Positions 1-5,221 of a stretch of DNA of 5,221 nt are shown here, in pieces (the first letter of the stretch is position 1; each line of letters begins with the position of its first letter). Made by a program: the position numbers and the translations under genes. This DNA comes from Candidatus Bathyarchaeota archaeon (GTDB taxonomy: Archaea; Thermoproteota; Bathyarchaeia; Bathyarchaeales; Bathyarchaeaceae): positions 794,375-799,595 of the forward strand of contig CP070791.1 in NCBI GenBank assembly GCA_020346825.1, read 5' to 3'. The notes under the pieces were generated by a model. The model was given only the letters and a program-made list of their open reading frames with translations, searched no databases and had not been told where the DNA came from.

Positions 1-1426
1 AGGAGACTATCTCCCTTAACTCTTCCTCCTCCTTCAATAAAGACATGGCCTCTTCGCGAAGTCTTGGCCAATCCGAACCTACATTCTCGTACCACCCTTC
101 CAGCGGATGCATGTACTCTGAATAACTCATGAACCAGTTGATAGCTGGAAAGTGACGACGATGAGCTAAAGCGAAATCAAGCGCCCAGAATACCCTGGTT
201 AGCCTCAGGGTTCCTCCTGTCACAGGTTCCGAAAAGTCCCCACCCGGAGGTGAAACAGCACCTATTGCCGTGATAGACCCATATCTTTCCTCACTACCCA
301 TGGTCTTCACCCGCCCCGCTCTTGCATAAAATTCAGCTAATCTCGATGCGAGGTAGGCTGGATAACCTTCTTCGCCGGGCATCTCCTCTAATCGACCCGA
401 GACCTCACGAAGGGCCTCAGCCCACCTTGACGTAGAGTCCGCCATCAACGCAACGTCGTAACCCATGTCTCTGTAATACTCAGCTAGCGTTGCGGCAGTA
501 TGGATGCTTGCCTCTCTGGCTGCTATTGGCATATCCGAAGTGTTAGCTACGATAATCGTTCTGTTCATGAGTGGCTGACCGGAACGAAAGTCCTTCAAAT
601 CCGGAAACCTCTCAACGGCATCGGCCATTTCGTTTCCACGCTCACCGCAACCGACAAGAATGACTATATCCGCATCAGACCATTGCGCAAGCGTCTGTAA
701 CATAACGGTCTTTCCAGTCCCAAATCCACCAGGGATCGTCGCTGTTCCGCCCTTCGCTAGGGGGAAGTAAGCATCAATTATTCGTTGACCAGTCAATAGT
801 GGAACATCTGAGGGTAACACCCTCTTGTAGAGGCGAGGGCGCCGCACAGGCCAAGTATGCATCAGCTGCAGCTTCTCAGAGGCTCCCTCAGTTCGAACCT
901 CGGCCAAGGAATCTGCCACCGTGTATTTGCCCTCAGAAACTATGTTCTCTACGATCCCACTAACCCAAGGCGGAACGAGAATTATGTGCTTAACCAGCGA
1001 AGTTTCCTCTACTATCCCGATGGCATCTCCGCCAACGACCCGCGCTCCCTTCTTCACTTTAGGTCGAAAACACCATTTTTTCTTTCGATCTAGCGCCGGT
1101 GGGATCACTCCCCTCCGGATGCGCGGTCCGATTAAGTTTTCAATAACAGGGAGAGGTCGCTGAATTCCATCATATATTTGTCCAATCAAGCCTGGGCCAA
1201 GCTCCACAGATAAGGGCTTACCAGTTCCCACAACCTTCTCGCCTGGCTTCATCCCTGCGGTCTCCTCGTAAGCTTGTATCGCTGCCGTCTCGCCTTCAAG
1301 GCGGATGATTTCTCCGATCACTCCGGCTTCTCCAACTCTCACGAGTTCGTACATCCGCGAACCAGCCATTCCCTTAGCAAGAAGGAACGGACCCGCAACG
1401 CGAAAGATCGTGCCGCCTCTTGACAA
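1..1426 (-). CDS. atpA: A/V-type ATP synthase catalytic subunit A, partial (3' end beyond window)
   Basis: This is the catalytic subunit of the archaeal A1AO ATP synthase. It binds and turns over ATP in the A3B3 head on the cytoplasmic side of the membrane. I translated 475 codons without a stop. The family is usually about 580-590 residues, so roughly the last fifth is missing at the window edge. Visible parts in order: an N-terminal beta-barrel (IFRVAGPFLLAKGM, MYELVRVGE, GEIIRLEGE); the 'bulge' insert typical of A subunits at about residues 100-190; Walker A GGFGTGKT at 233-240; GERGNE at 261-266 with the catalytic Glu at 262; Walker B ending at D330 in MADSTSRWAEA; then SGRLEEMPGEEGYPAYLASRL and SPPGGDFSEPVT. 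The start is forced: an in-frame TAG lies at 1439-1441, and TTG at 1426 is the only usable start before conserved sequence. It gives MSRGGTIFRVAGP. A partial Shine-Dalgarno (GTGGCGAT) ends 5 nt upstream. No intein is present in the P-loop. The gene follows atpF by 42 bp, so the two are probably co-transcribed. The P-loop differs from the usual archaeal GPFGSGKT. Confidence 0.96.
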   Translation of the reverse strand, partial: MSRGGTIFRVAGPFLLAKGMAGSRMYELVRVGEAGVIGEIIRLEGETAAIQAYEETAGMKPGEKVVGTGKPLSVELGPGLIGQIYDGIQRPLPVIENLIGPRIRRGVIPPALDRKKKWCFRPKVKKGARVVGGDAIGIVEETSLVKHIILVPPWVSGIVENIVSEGKYTVADSLAEVRTEGASEKLQLMHTWPVRRPRLYKRVLPSDVPLLTGQRIIDAYFPLAKGGTATIPGGFGTGKTVMLQTLAQWSDADIVILVGCGERGNEMADAVERFPDLKDFRSGQPLMNRTIIVANTSDMPIAAREASIHTAATLAEYYRDMGYDVALMADSTSRWAEALREVSGRLEEMPGEEGYPAYLASRLAEFYARAGRVKTMGSEERYGSITAIGAVSPPGGDFSEPVTGGTLRLTRVFWALDFALAHRRHFPAINWFMSYSEYMHPLEGWYENVGSDWPRLREEAMSLLKEEEELREIVS

Positions 1427-1468
1427 GGCAAATCGCCACTAGAGCCTAGGATCGATTTGCTCAAAAAC

Positions 1469-1789
1469 TTATCGCAGCTTAACCTCGATCCCTGCTTTAC
1501 GTTTGATGAACTCAACTATGAGATCTGTTTTCATCGTTGTTGGGCCTCTCACATCTGGAATCGGAATAATTAATGGATACTTACGCTCCGTGATTTTCTT
1601 GATTGTAGCTTGAATTTGATTGATTATGCGCTCCGTAACAAGAATGATCGTAAAATCAGGGTTCTCAGAAAGTTCGCGAAGGCGTCTTTCAGCTTCTTCA
1701 GCACTTTCTACAGAATAAACATTCTTCAATCCAGCCAGTTTAAAACATGTTACGGTGTTTTTATCGGCTACTAAAGCAATTCTAGTCAT
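1469..1789 (-). CDS. atpF: A/V-type ATP synthase subunit F
   Basis: This is a small soluble subunit of the archaeal A1AO ATP synthase. It belongs to the central stalk, associated with subunit D, and couples or regulates rotation. With the ATG at 1789 it has 106 residues, a normal family length. The N-terminal signature MTRIALVADKNTVTCFKLAGLKNVY matches the family pattern of a short beta strand, a D-x-DTV-like turn and a x-F-x-LAG segment. It is followed by TIILVTERII, which corresponds to the family's IILITERIA-like strand and helix, and by YPLIIPIPDVRGP. The C-terminal helix ends in FIKRKAGIEVKLR. A frame opening at a TTG at 1807 would add six residues, but that TTG directly abuts the strong purine-rich GGGGAGGAG at 1797-1805, which sits 7 nt before the ATG. 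The ATG is therefore preferred. The atpA start lies 42 bp beyond the stop, matching the widespread archaeal F-A-B order. The gene upstream is CorA-like rather than another ATPase subunit. Confidence 0.93.
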   Translation of the reverse strand: MTRIALVADKNTVTCFKLAGLKNVYSVESAEEAERRLRELSENPDFTIILVTERIINQIQATIKKITERKYPLIIPIPDVRGPTTMKTDLIVEFIKRKAGIEVKLR

Positions 1790-1796
1790 AAACCCG

Positions 1797-1805
1797 CTCC
1801 TCCCC
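1797..1805 (-). promoter_or_regulatory. Shine-Dalgarno site that fixes the atpF start
   Basis: On the minus strand this reads GGGGAGGAG, which contains GAGG and two GGAG cores complementary to the archaeal 16S rRNA 3' end. It lies 7 nt before ATG 1789. It would lie inside the coding region if translation began at TTG 1807, so it decides for the ATG. It is the strongest ribosome-binding site in the window. Confidence 0.75.
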
Positions 1806-1861
1806 AAGATGGAGAGTATCTTAGTGACTCACGATTATGACTAAAGAATCTACTAATAAGA

Positions 1862-2788
1862 TTATTTGAACACAATTTCCAAAAAGATTATGGCTAAAAA
1901 ATCCGTTAGAAGGGTTATTACCGCAAGAACCAACAGAAGCCTCTCGACTCTATGAATTAAACTCAAATCTTGTAGTGTTAGGATGCTGTCCAGACTTGTA
2001 TAATAAGAATTCATGAATTCAAGCTCGCGATTAATATCATCTACCGCATCGTCAACAATCATCTTTGCTTCTTCGGTAAGTTCAACTTGGGGTATTACAC
2101 CTTCCCTAATATTGGACATTAGCTCCTTTTCACCCCATAAAAGTCGATGAAGATTAGAGAGCACCTTTTTTAGCTTGAAAACGGAACGTGTAACGCCCTT
2201 ACTCCCTGGTTTTTCCAGAGCCTCCTCTTCCATTCGGTCGATCAGTTCTCGAAAAGCCACCATAGACTTTGAATTTTCAGCTGTCATCTCATGGAACAAT
2301 CTGCTGACAACGAAAGAAGAAGCATTACCATACTGGCAAACCTTAGATAGGCAATCCCGAAAAGTTTCCAAGGTATTATTAATGGATTCAAACGAATGTT
2401 CACTTCTTACGGTTATAAGAAATTTCTTTTTTGCAAACACATAAAGAGGGTATGTTTCCAGAGTATCCTCAAACATAATCAAAGGAATGGAAAGCAGAAC
2501 ATACCCATTGATTTTTTTGTGATGCGAGAAAATTTGGCGCTTCCTAATGGCATTTAGAATTTCAGCTTCGTTTAGCAACCCGGAGATTACCTTCAGTTCT
2601 TGATCGTCGGGATTCATGCAGTCTATCCAAAGCCAGTTAGCCTCTTCACCGAGTTTCTGCAATTCGTTTAAGGAATCAACGCCTCTTGCCCGCAGCTCAT
2701 TCGTTTTTGTAAGCATGTATGTCCGTATCATTCTGTACCCATTCCACTTACATAGATAGAAAACTCGTTGCAGCCGCAAATTTAGCAT
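1862..2788 (-). CDS. CorA-like (MIT superfamily) membrane protein lacking the GMN motif, single TM helix
   Basis: The protein resembles the CorA magnesium/divalent cation transporter family. Residues 20-130 fit the cytoplasmic N-terminal domain: MIRTYMLTKTNELRARG, then NWLWIDCMNPDDQELKVIS, which corresponds to the common WIWIDL..P...EL segment, then GYVLLSIPLIMF and YPLYVFAKKKFLITVRSEH. Residues about 130-280 are charged and helical, like the long CorA stalk helices. The C-terminus has one hydrophobic segment (about 283-305, VERLLLVLAVITLLTDFLAIIFLEIVF) and then stops. Canonical CorA has two helices, with the first ending in YGMNF followed by an acidic loop. Here there is no GMN and no second helix. 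After the TAA at 1862-1864 the next 70 bases show no hydrophobic continuation, so a simple frameshift is not obvious. Transport of Mg2+ cannot be assumed; a regulatory or scaffolding homologue, or a divergent channel, is possible. ATG 2788 opens the frame, but ATG 2731 (MIRTYML...) matches the usual CorA N-terminus better, and neither has a strong Shine-Dalgarno. The gene probably has its own promoter at 2839-2845. Confidence 0.78.
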   Translation of the reverse strand: MLNLRLQRVFYLCKWNGYRMIRTYMLTKTNELRARGVDSLNELQKLGEEANWLWIDCMNPDDQELKVISGLLNEAEILNAIRKRQIFSHHKKINGYVLLSIPLIMFEDTLETYPLYVFAKKKFLITVRSEHSFESINNTLETFRDCLSKVCQYGNASSFVVSRLFHEMTAENSKSMVAFRELIDRMEEEALEKPGSKGVTRSVFKLKKVLSNLHRLLWGEKELMSNIREGVIPQVELTEEAKMIVDDAVDDINRELEFMNSYYTSLDSILTLQDLSLIHRVERLLLVLAVITLLTDFLAIIFLEIVFK

Positions 2789-2811
2789 GGATTATCGTTG
2801 TTTAACCCTTC

Positions 2812-2817
2812 AAAAAA
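2812..2817 (-). terminator. Second U-rich tract between EF-2 and the CorA-like gene
   Basis: A run of six T on the minus strand (GGGTTTTTTGAAG) lies downstream of EF-2 and close to the transcription start predicted from the TATA box at 2839-2845. It could be a backup intrinsic terminator for EF-2 transcripts, or merely part of the initiator/leader of the CorA-like gene. No stem-loop precedes it. Confidence 0.25.
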
Positions 2818-2836
2818 CCCAATGTCAGCAAAGGTT

Positions 2837-2850
2837 CCTATAAATCTTCT
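2837..2850 (-). promoter_or_regulatory. Probable archaeal TATA box and BRE for the CorA-like gene
   Basis: The minus strand reads AGAAGATTTATAGG: a purine-rich, BRE-like AGAAG followed by an AT-rich ATTTATA core at 2839-2845. Archaeal transcription normally begins about 25 bp downstream of the TATA centre, which places the start near 2816. That gives a leader of about 28 nt to ATG 2788, or about 85 nt to ATG 2731. This is the best promoter-like sequence in any gap of the window. It supports separate transcription of the CorA-like gene from EF-2. Confidence 0.5.
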
Positions 2851-2869
2851 GTTCATAGCGTGTTAACAG

Positions 2870-2900
2870 AAAAAAGATCGAGTAGAGACGAGAGGCGAGA
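2870..2900 (-). terminator. Likely U-rich terminator of EF-2
   Basis: About 50 to 80 nt after the EF-2 stop, the minus strand carries a pyrimidine-rich stretch (CCTCTCGCCTCTCGTCTC) leading into GATCTTTTTTCTG, with six T at 2870-2875. Archaeal RNA polymerase terminates at U-rich tracts without needing a hairpin, and none is evident here. Its position just upstream of the CorA-like promoter fits termination of the EF-2 transcript. Confidence 0.45.
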
Positions 2901-2952
2901 GGAACTAAGGCAACCTTACTCTTAGAGATGCATGCATGGTCGTCACAAGCTG

Positions 2953-5163
2953 CTAGATTTCGTCGATGAATTTACTTGGTTTAGGTATTTCCGAAGACAA
3001 TCCTCGTCTCTTACGGATTTCTTCTATAACCGTCGACGCAATGTTTTCGGGAACTTTTTCCCAATGATCAAACTGGGTCTGCCAGAAGGCGTGGCCTGAG
3101 GTCGCTGATCTCATTTCGGCGGATAGCCCAAAGGTTTCAGCAACTGGTATGAATCCTTTGATCATGGTTACTGGGCCTTTTTGTTCTGAAGCCACTATTT
3201 TGCCCCTTTTGCGAGTTATGATGCTTGTGGCTTCTCCAACCCATTGTTGAGGGACTGAAACACCTATTTTGTATACGGGTTCAAGGAGGACGGGTCCGGC
3301 TGTTAGAAATGAGCCGAGAAAGGCTCTTCTTGTTGCAGGCATGACTTGTGCTGGTCCACGATGTACAGGGTCTTCATGCAACTTGACGTCCATAAGCTTC
3401 ACCTTTATTCCTCGCATAGGTTCTTCGGAGAGAGGACCGTTTTGGGCAGCCCATCTGAAGCCTGCGTTGACCATTTCTCTTACTTCTCGGAGAAACTGGA
3501 TGCCTTTTGTTAGGTCAACTATGATGTTTCTGTGTTCTTCGAGAGCCCACACGTTTTTTGCTTCTTTGATGGGCCATCCAGCTTCTTTGTATAGTACGTT
3601 GCCTATTCGTTTCCGTCCCATCGCCTCCATGATTTCTCCTTTTTCAATCATTTTGATGACTTTCTCTTCTAGGGGTTCCACCTGTATCCAGAATCTGTTG
3701 TGTTTGTTGGGGCTTTTCGCCATTGCCACTATACCTTGTCCTGCAATGCTTTCCCTATATACGACAATTGGACGGGAGGTGGTGATTTCTAGTCCTCCTC
3801 CATACTCTCTGAGGAATTTTACAGCGATTTCTAGGTGAAGCTCACCCATTCCGCTGAGGAGATATTCCCCGGTTTCCTTGTTTATGGTAGTTACCAGGTT
3901 GGGGTCATCGATCGCTAAACGTTGCATGATGTCTACAAGACGTGGTAGTTCCCTTGGACGTTTAGGTTCTATGGCGATGGTGATAACTGGTTCGGAGACG
4001 TATTTTATGGCTTCAAAGGGGAGCATTGAGTCTTTGTGTGCGACATCGATAAGGGTTTCACCTGCTCTGGCAAGATCTAAACCCAGTACCGCGGATATGT
4101 TTCCGGCAACTATGTGATCTACGACTTCTCTAAAGGCACCCATATACATGGAAACCTGTTGAACCCTGTAATCCTTCTTGGCTCCCACTAGGTAAACCCT
4201 ATCTCCTTCTTTGATGGATCCTGAGAATGTGCGTCCCGTGGCTACGAGGCCTGCGTGGGGGTCCATCTGGGCGGATGTTAAACATATTACTGTGGGGCCG
4301 TTCTCGTCGCAGTTGAGCATAGCTTGTCCTATTTCAGATTCTAGTTCACCTTTCCAAATTTTGGGAACTCTGTATTTTTGAGCTTCCATTGGGTTTGGGA
4401 GATTCTTAACAACCATGTTCAGTATGGCTTCGTGAAGCGGAATCGTTTTTTGAAGTTCTTGCCAACGTTCTTCTTGGTATGCTTCTACGACATCGCCAAA
4501 CTTCATTCCTTTCTGCTGAGCAAGATCAACGGTGAAACCCCATTTGTGAAGGGCGGAGCCGAAAGCAACTGTTCCATTAGCTGGGTCTACTCTCCATTCC
4601 TTTTTGTGTTCCGGTTCTCCATACAAGTCTATTAGGTTGTTGAAGTCCCGGATTATTCGGAGAAGTTTGCTCTGCACTTGATCTGCGCTGAGTTTTAGTT
4701 CTCTAATTAGGCGATCAATTTTGTTGACGAAGAGGACTGGTTTGACTCTCTCTTCCAGAGCTTGTCTGGTCACCGTTTCTGTTTGAACCATTACTTCTTC
4801 CACGGCGTCTACCACAACAACAGCCCCGTCGATAGCTCTTAGGGCCCGTGTTACCTTTCCTGTGAAGTCTACGTGTCCAGGGGTGTCAATGAGGTTGACA
4901 ACATAAGGGGTGCCCCCAATTTCGTGGAGGAGGGATATGTTGGCTGTCTTGATGGTGATGCCTCTCTTCTGTTCTTCTTCGAGATAGTCTAGGGCTCTTG
5001 CTTCACCTGCTATTTTTGGTGATAGCAAACCAGCCTCTGCTAGGAGCGAATCTGTCATTGTTGTTTTTCCATGATCTATGTGGGCGATTATTCCTATGTC
5101 TCTGATATCCTGTTTTTTGGTCATCAGTTTGATGATTTCGCTAGTTTGCCTAAACTTGGGCAC
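2953..5163 (-). CDS. fusA: Translation elongation factor EF-2 (archaeal, diphthamide type)
   Basis: This is the translocation GTPase of the archaeal ribosome, equivalent to bacterial EF-G and eukaryotic eEF2. It has 736 residues, a normal length for archaea. The G domain shows G1 AHIDHGKT (27-34), switch I RGIT (67-70), G3 DTPGH (93-97), G4 NKID (147-150) and G5-like GSA (202-204). Domain II begins near 275 (IGQAMLNCD, then HAGLVATGRTFSG). Domain III carries LLSGMGELHLE (about 435-445), and SPNKHNRF follows in domain IV. The domain IV tip has HEDPVHRGPAQ with His601 as the diphthamide site. Domain V has TRKRGKI and RSATSGHAFW. The GTG start at 5163 gives MPKFRQTSEIIKLM, which resembles the N-terminal helix of Thermoproteota EF-2. 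GAGG at 5173-5176 lies 9 nt upstream. The internal ATG 5124 would remove that helix and has no ribosome-binding site. One deviation is DAVEEVM at 119-125, where DAVEGVM or DAVEGIM is usual. The gene appears monocistronic in this window. Confidence 0.97.
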   Translation of the reverse strand: MPKFRQTSEIIKLMTKKQDIRDIGIIAHIDHGKTTMTDSLLAEAGLLSPKIAGEARALDYLEEEQKRGITIKTANISLLHEIGGTPYVVNLIDTPGHVDFTGKVTRALRAIDGAVVVVDAVEEVMVQTETVTRQALEERVKPVLFVNKIDRLIRELKLSADQVQSKLLRIIRDFNNLIDLYGEPEHKKEWRVDPANGTVAFGSALHKWGFTVDLAQQKGMKFGDVVEAYQEERWQELQKTIPLHEAILNMVVKNLPNPMEAQKYRVPKIWKGELESEIGQAMLNCDENGPTVICLTSAQMDPHAGLVATGRTFSGSIKEGDRVYLVGAKKDYRVQQVSMYMGAFREVVDHIVAGNISAVLGLDLARAGETLIDVAHKDSMLPFEAIKYVSEPVITIAIEPKRPRELPRLVDIMQRLAIDDPNLVTTINKETGEYLLSGMGELHLEIAVKFLREYGGGLEITTSRPIVVYRESIAGQGIVAMAKSPNKHNRFWIQVEPLEEKVIKMIEKGEIMEAMGRKRIGNVLYKEAGWPIKEAKNVWALEEHRNIIVDLTKGIQFLREVREMVNAGFRWAAQNGPLSEEPMRGIKVKLMDVKLHEDPVHRGPAQVMPATRRAFLGSFLTAGPVLLEPVYKIGVSVPQQWVGEATSIITRKRGKIVASEQKGPVTMIKGFIPVAETFGLSAEMRSATSGHAFWQTQFDHWEKVPENIASTVIEEIRKRRGLSSEIPKPSKFIDEI

Positions 5164-5172
5164 TTTTTGGTT

Positions 5173-5176
5173 CCTC
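5173..5176 (-). promoter_or_regulatory. Shine-Dalgarno supporting the GTG start of EF-2
   Basis: The minus strand reads CCGAGGAACCAAAAAGTG. GAGG lies 9 nt before the GTG at 5163. No comparable site precedes the alternative ATG at 5124. Together with the conserved N-terminal helix, this supports the non-ATG start. Confidence 0.5.
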
Positions 5177-5186
5177 GGTTAAGGTG

Positions 5187-5202
5187 AACTAGCATGCTAG
5201 TT
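5187..5202. repeat. Perfect 16-bp palindrome upstream of EF-2
   Basis: AACTAGCATGCTAGTT is identical to its reverse complement over all 16 bases. It ends 23 bp upstream of the EF-2 GTG start, outside the Shine-Dalgarno site. Flanking arms GGTTA and TAACC extend the symmetry imperfectly, with a 2-nt offset. It may be an operator for a dimeric regulator overlapping the EF-2 promoter or leader, or a hairpin in the 5' UTR. Which one depends on the TATA box and start site, and the sequence ends only 19 bp further upstream. Confidence 0.6.
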
Positions 5203-5221
5203 AAAGAGCTAACCTATTAAC

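Noticed and set aside
500..700. 66-codon plus-strand open frame
   Set aside because: It is antisense to the AtpA region with Walker A, GERGNE and downstream conserved blocks, so it is a shadow.
857..1163. Two overlapping plus-strand open frames of 78 and 80 codons
   Set aside because: Both lie antisense to the conserved N-terminal and bulge region of AtpA and overlap each other. Neither looks like a protein family.
1790..1861. Possible separate promoter for atpF (CTTATTAG near 1853-1860)
   Set aside because: The AT-rich element is a poor TATA match with no clear BRE, and it abuts the stop codon of the CorA-like gene. Co-transcription from upstream is equally likely.
1790..1861. A frameshifted second transmembrane helix after the CorA-like stop
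   Set aside because: The bases beyond the stop read in the minus-strand frames give no hydrophobic stretch and no GMN, so a recent frameshift does not explain the missing end.
2175..2444. 89-codon plus-strand open frame inside the CorA-like gene
   Set aside because: It lies antisense to the helical stalk region of the CorA-like protein and has no ribosome-binding site or recognisable motif.
3269..3838. 189-codon plus-strand open frame inside EF-2
   Set aside because: It is fully antisense to conserved domains IV and V of EF-2, shows no recognisable domain and has a low-complexity Ser/Arg/Pro composition typical of shadow frames.
3878..4635. Plus-strand frames at 3878-4117 and 4378-4635
   Set aside because: Both are antisense to conserved EF-2 sequence and have no supporting start signals.
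5212..5221. TTAATAG as the EF-2 TATA box
   Set aside because: It sits at the very edge of the window, is a weak match, and its upstream BRE cannot be seen.

Overview
This window is archaeal. The evidence is a diphthamide-type EF-2 with an HRGPAQ loop, an A/V-type rotary ATPase with adjacent F and A subunits, and TATA/BRE-like and U-rich signals in the gaps between genes. The EF-2 N-terminus (MPKFRQ..., then DIRDIGIIAHIDHGKTT) and its C-terminal tail look most like Thermoproteota/TACK EF-2 as I know that family. A bathyarchaeial or related lineage is a reasonable guess, but this is inference and no search was run.

All four genes lie on the minus strand, so transcription runs from high to low coordinates. 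In that order they are: EF-2 (complete, GTG start, about 5163 to 2953); a 164-bp gap holding a U-rich terminator candidate and the best TATA box in the window; a CorA-like protein (2788 to 1862) with a single C-terminal membrane helix and no GMN motif; a 72-bp gap; A-ATPase subunit F (1789 to 1469); and A-ATPase catalytic subunit A (TTG start at 1426), which runs off the left edge after 475 codons. No gene is supported on the plus strand. The open frames there are antisense shadows of EF-2, CorA-like and AtpA. No stretch longer than 300 bases lacks a gene.

Functionally, atpF and atpA form the start of the F-A-(B-D) block of the membrane ATP synthase. AtpA makes the catalytic hexamer with AtpB, and AtpF belongs to the central stalk. 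The genes that often precede F in archaeal operons (C, E, K, I) are absent, and a CorA-like gene sits there instead. EF-2 is an independent housekeeping gene for ribosomal translocation.

The points most worth checking are the GMN-less, one-helix CorA-like protein, a perfect 16-bp palindrome just upstream of EF-2, the split ATPase gene order, and an unusual P-loop (GGFGTGKT) in AtpA. I did not see mobile elements, CRISPR arrays, tRNA/rRNA genes or a clearly new multi-gene system.
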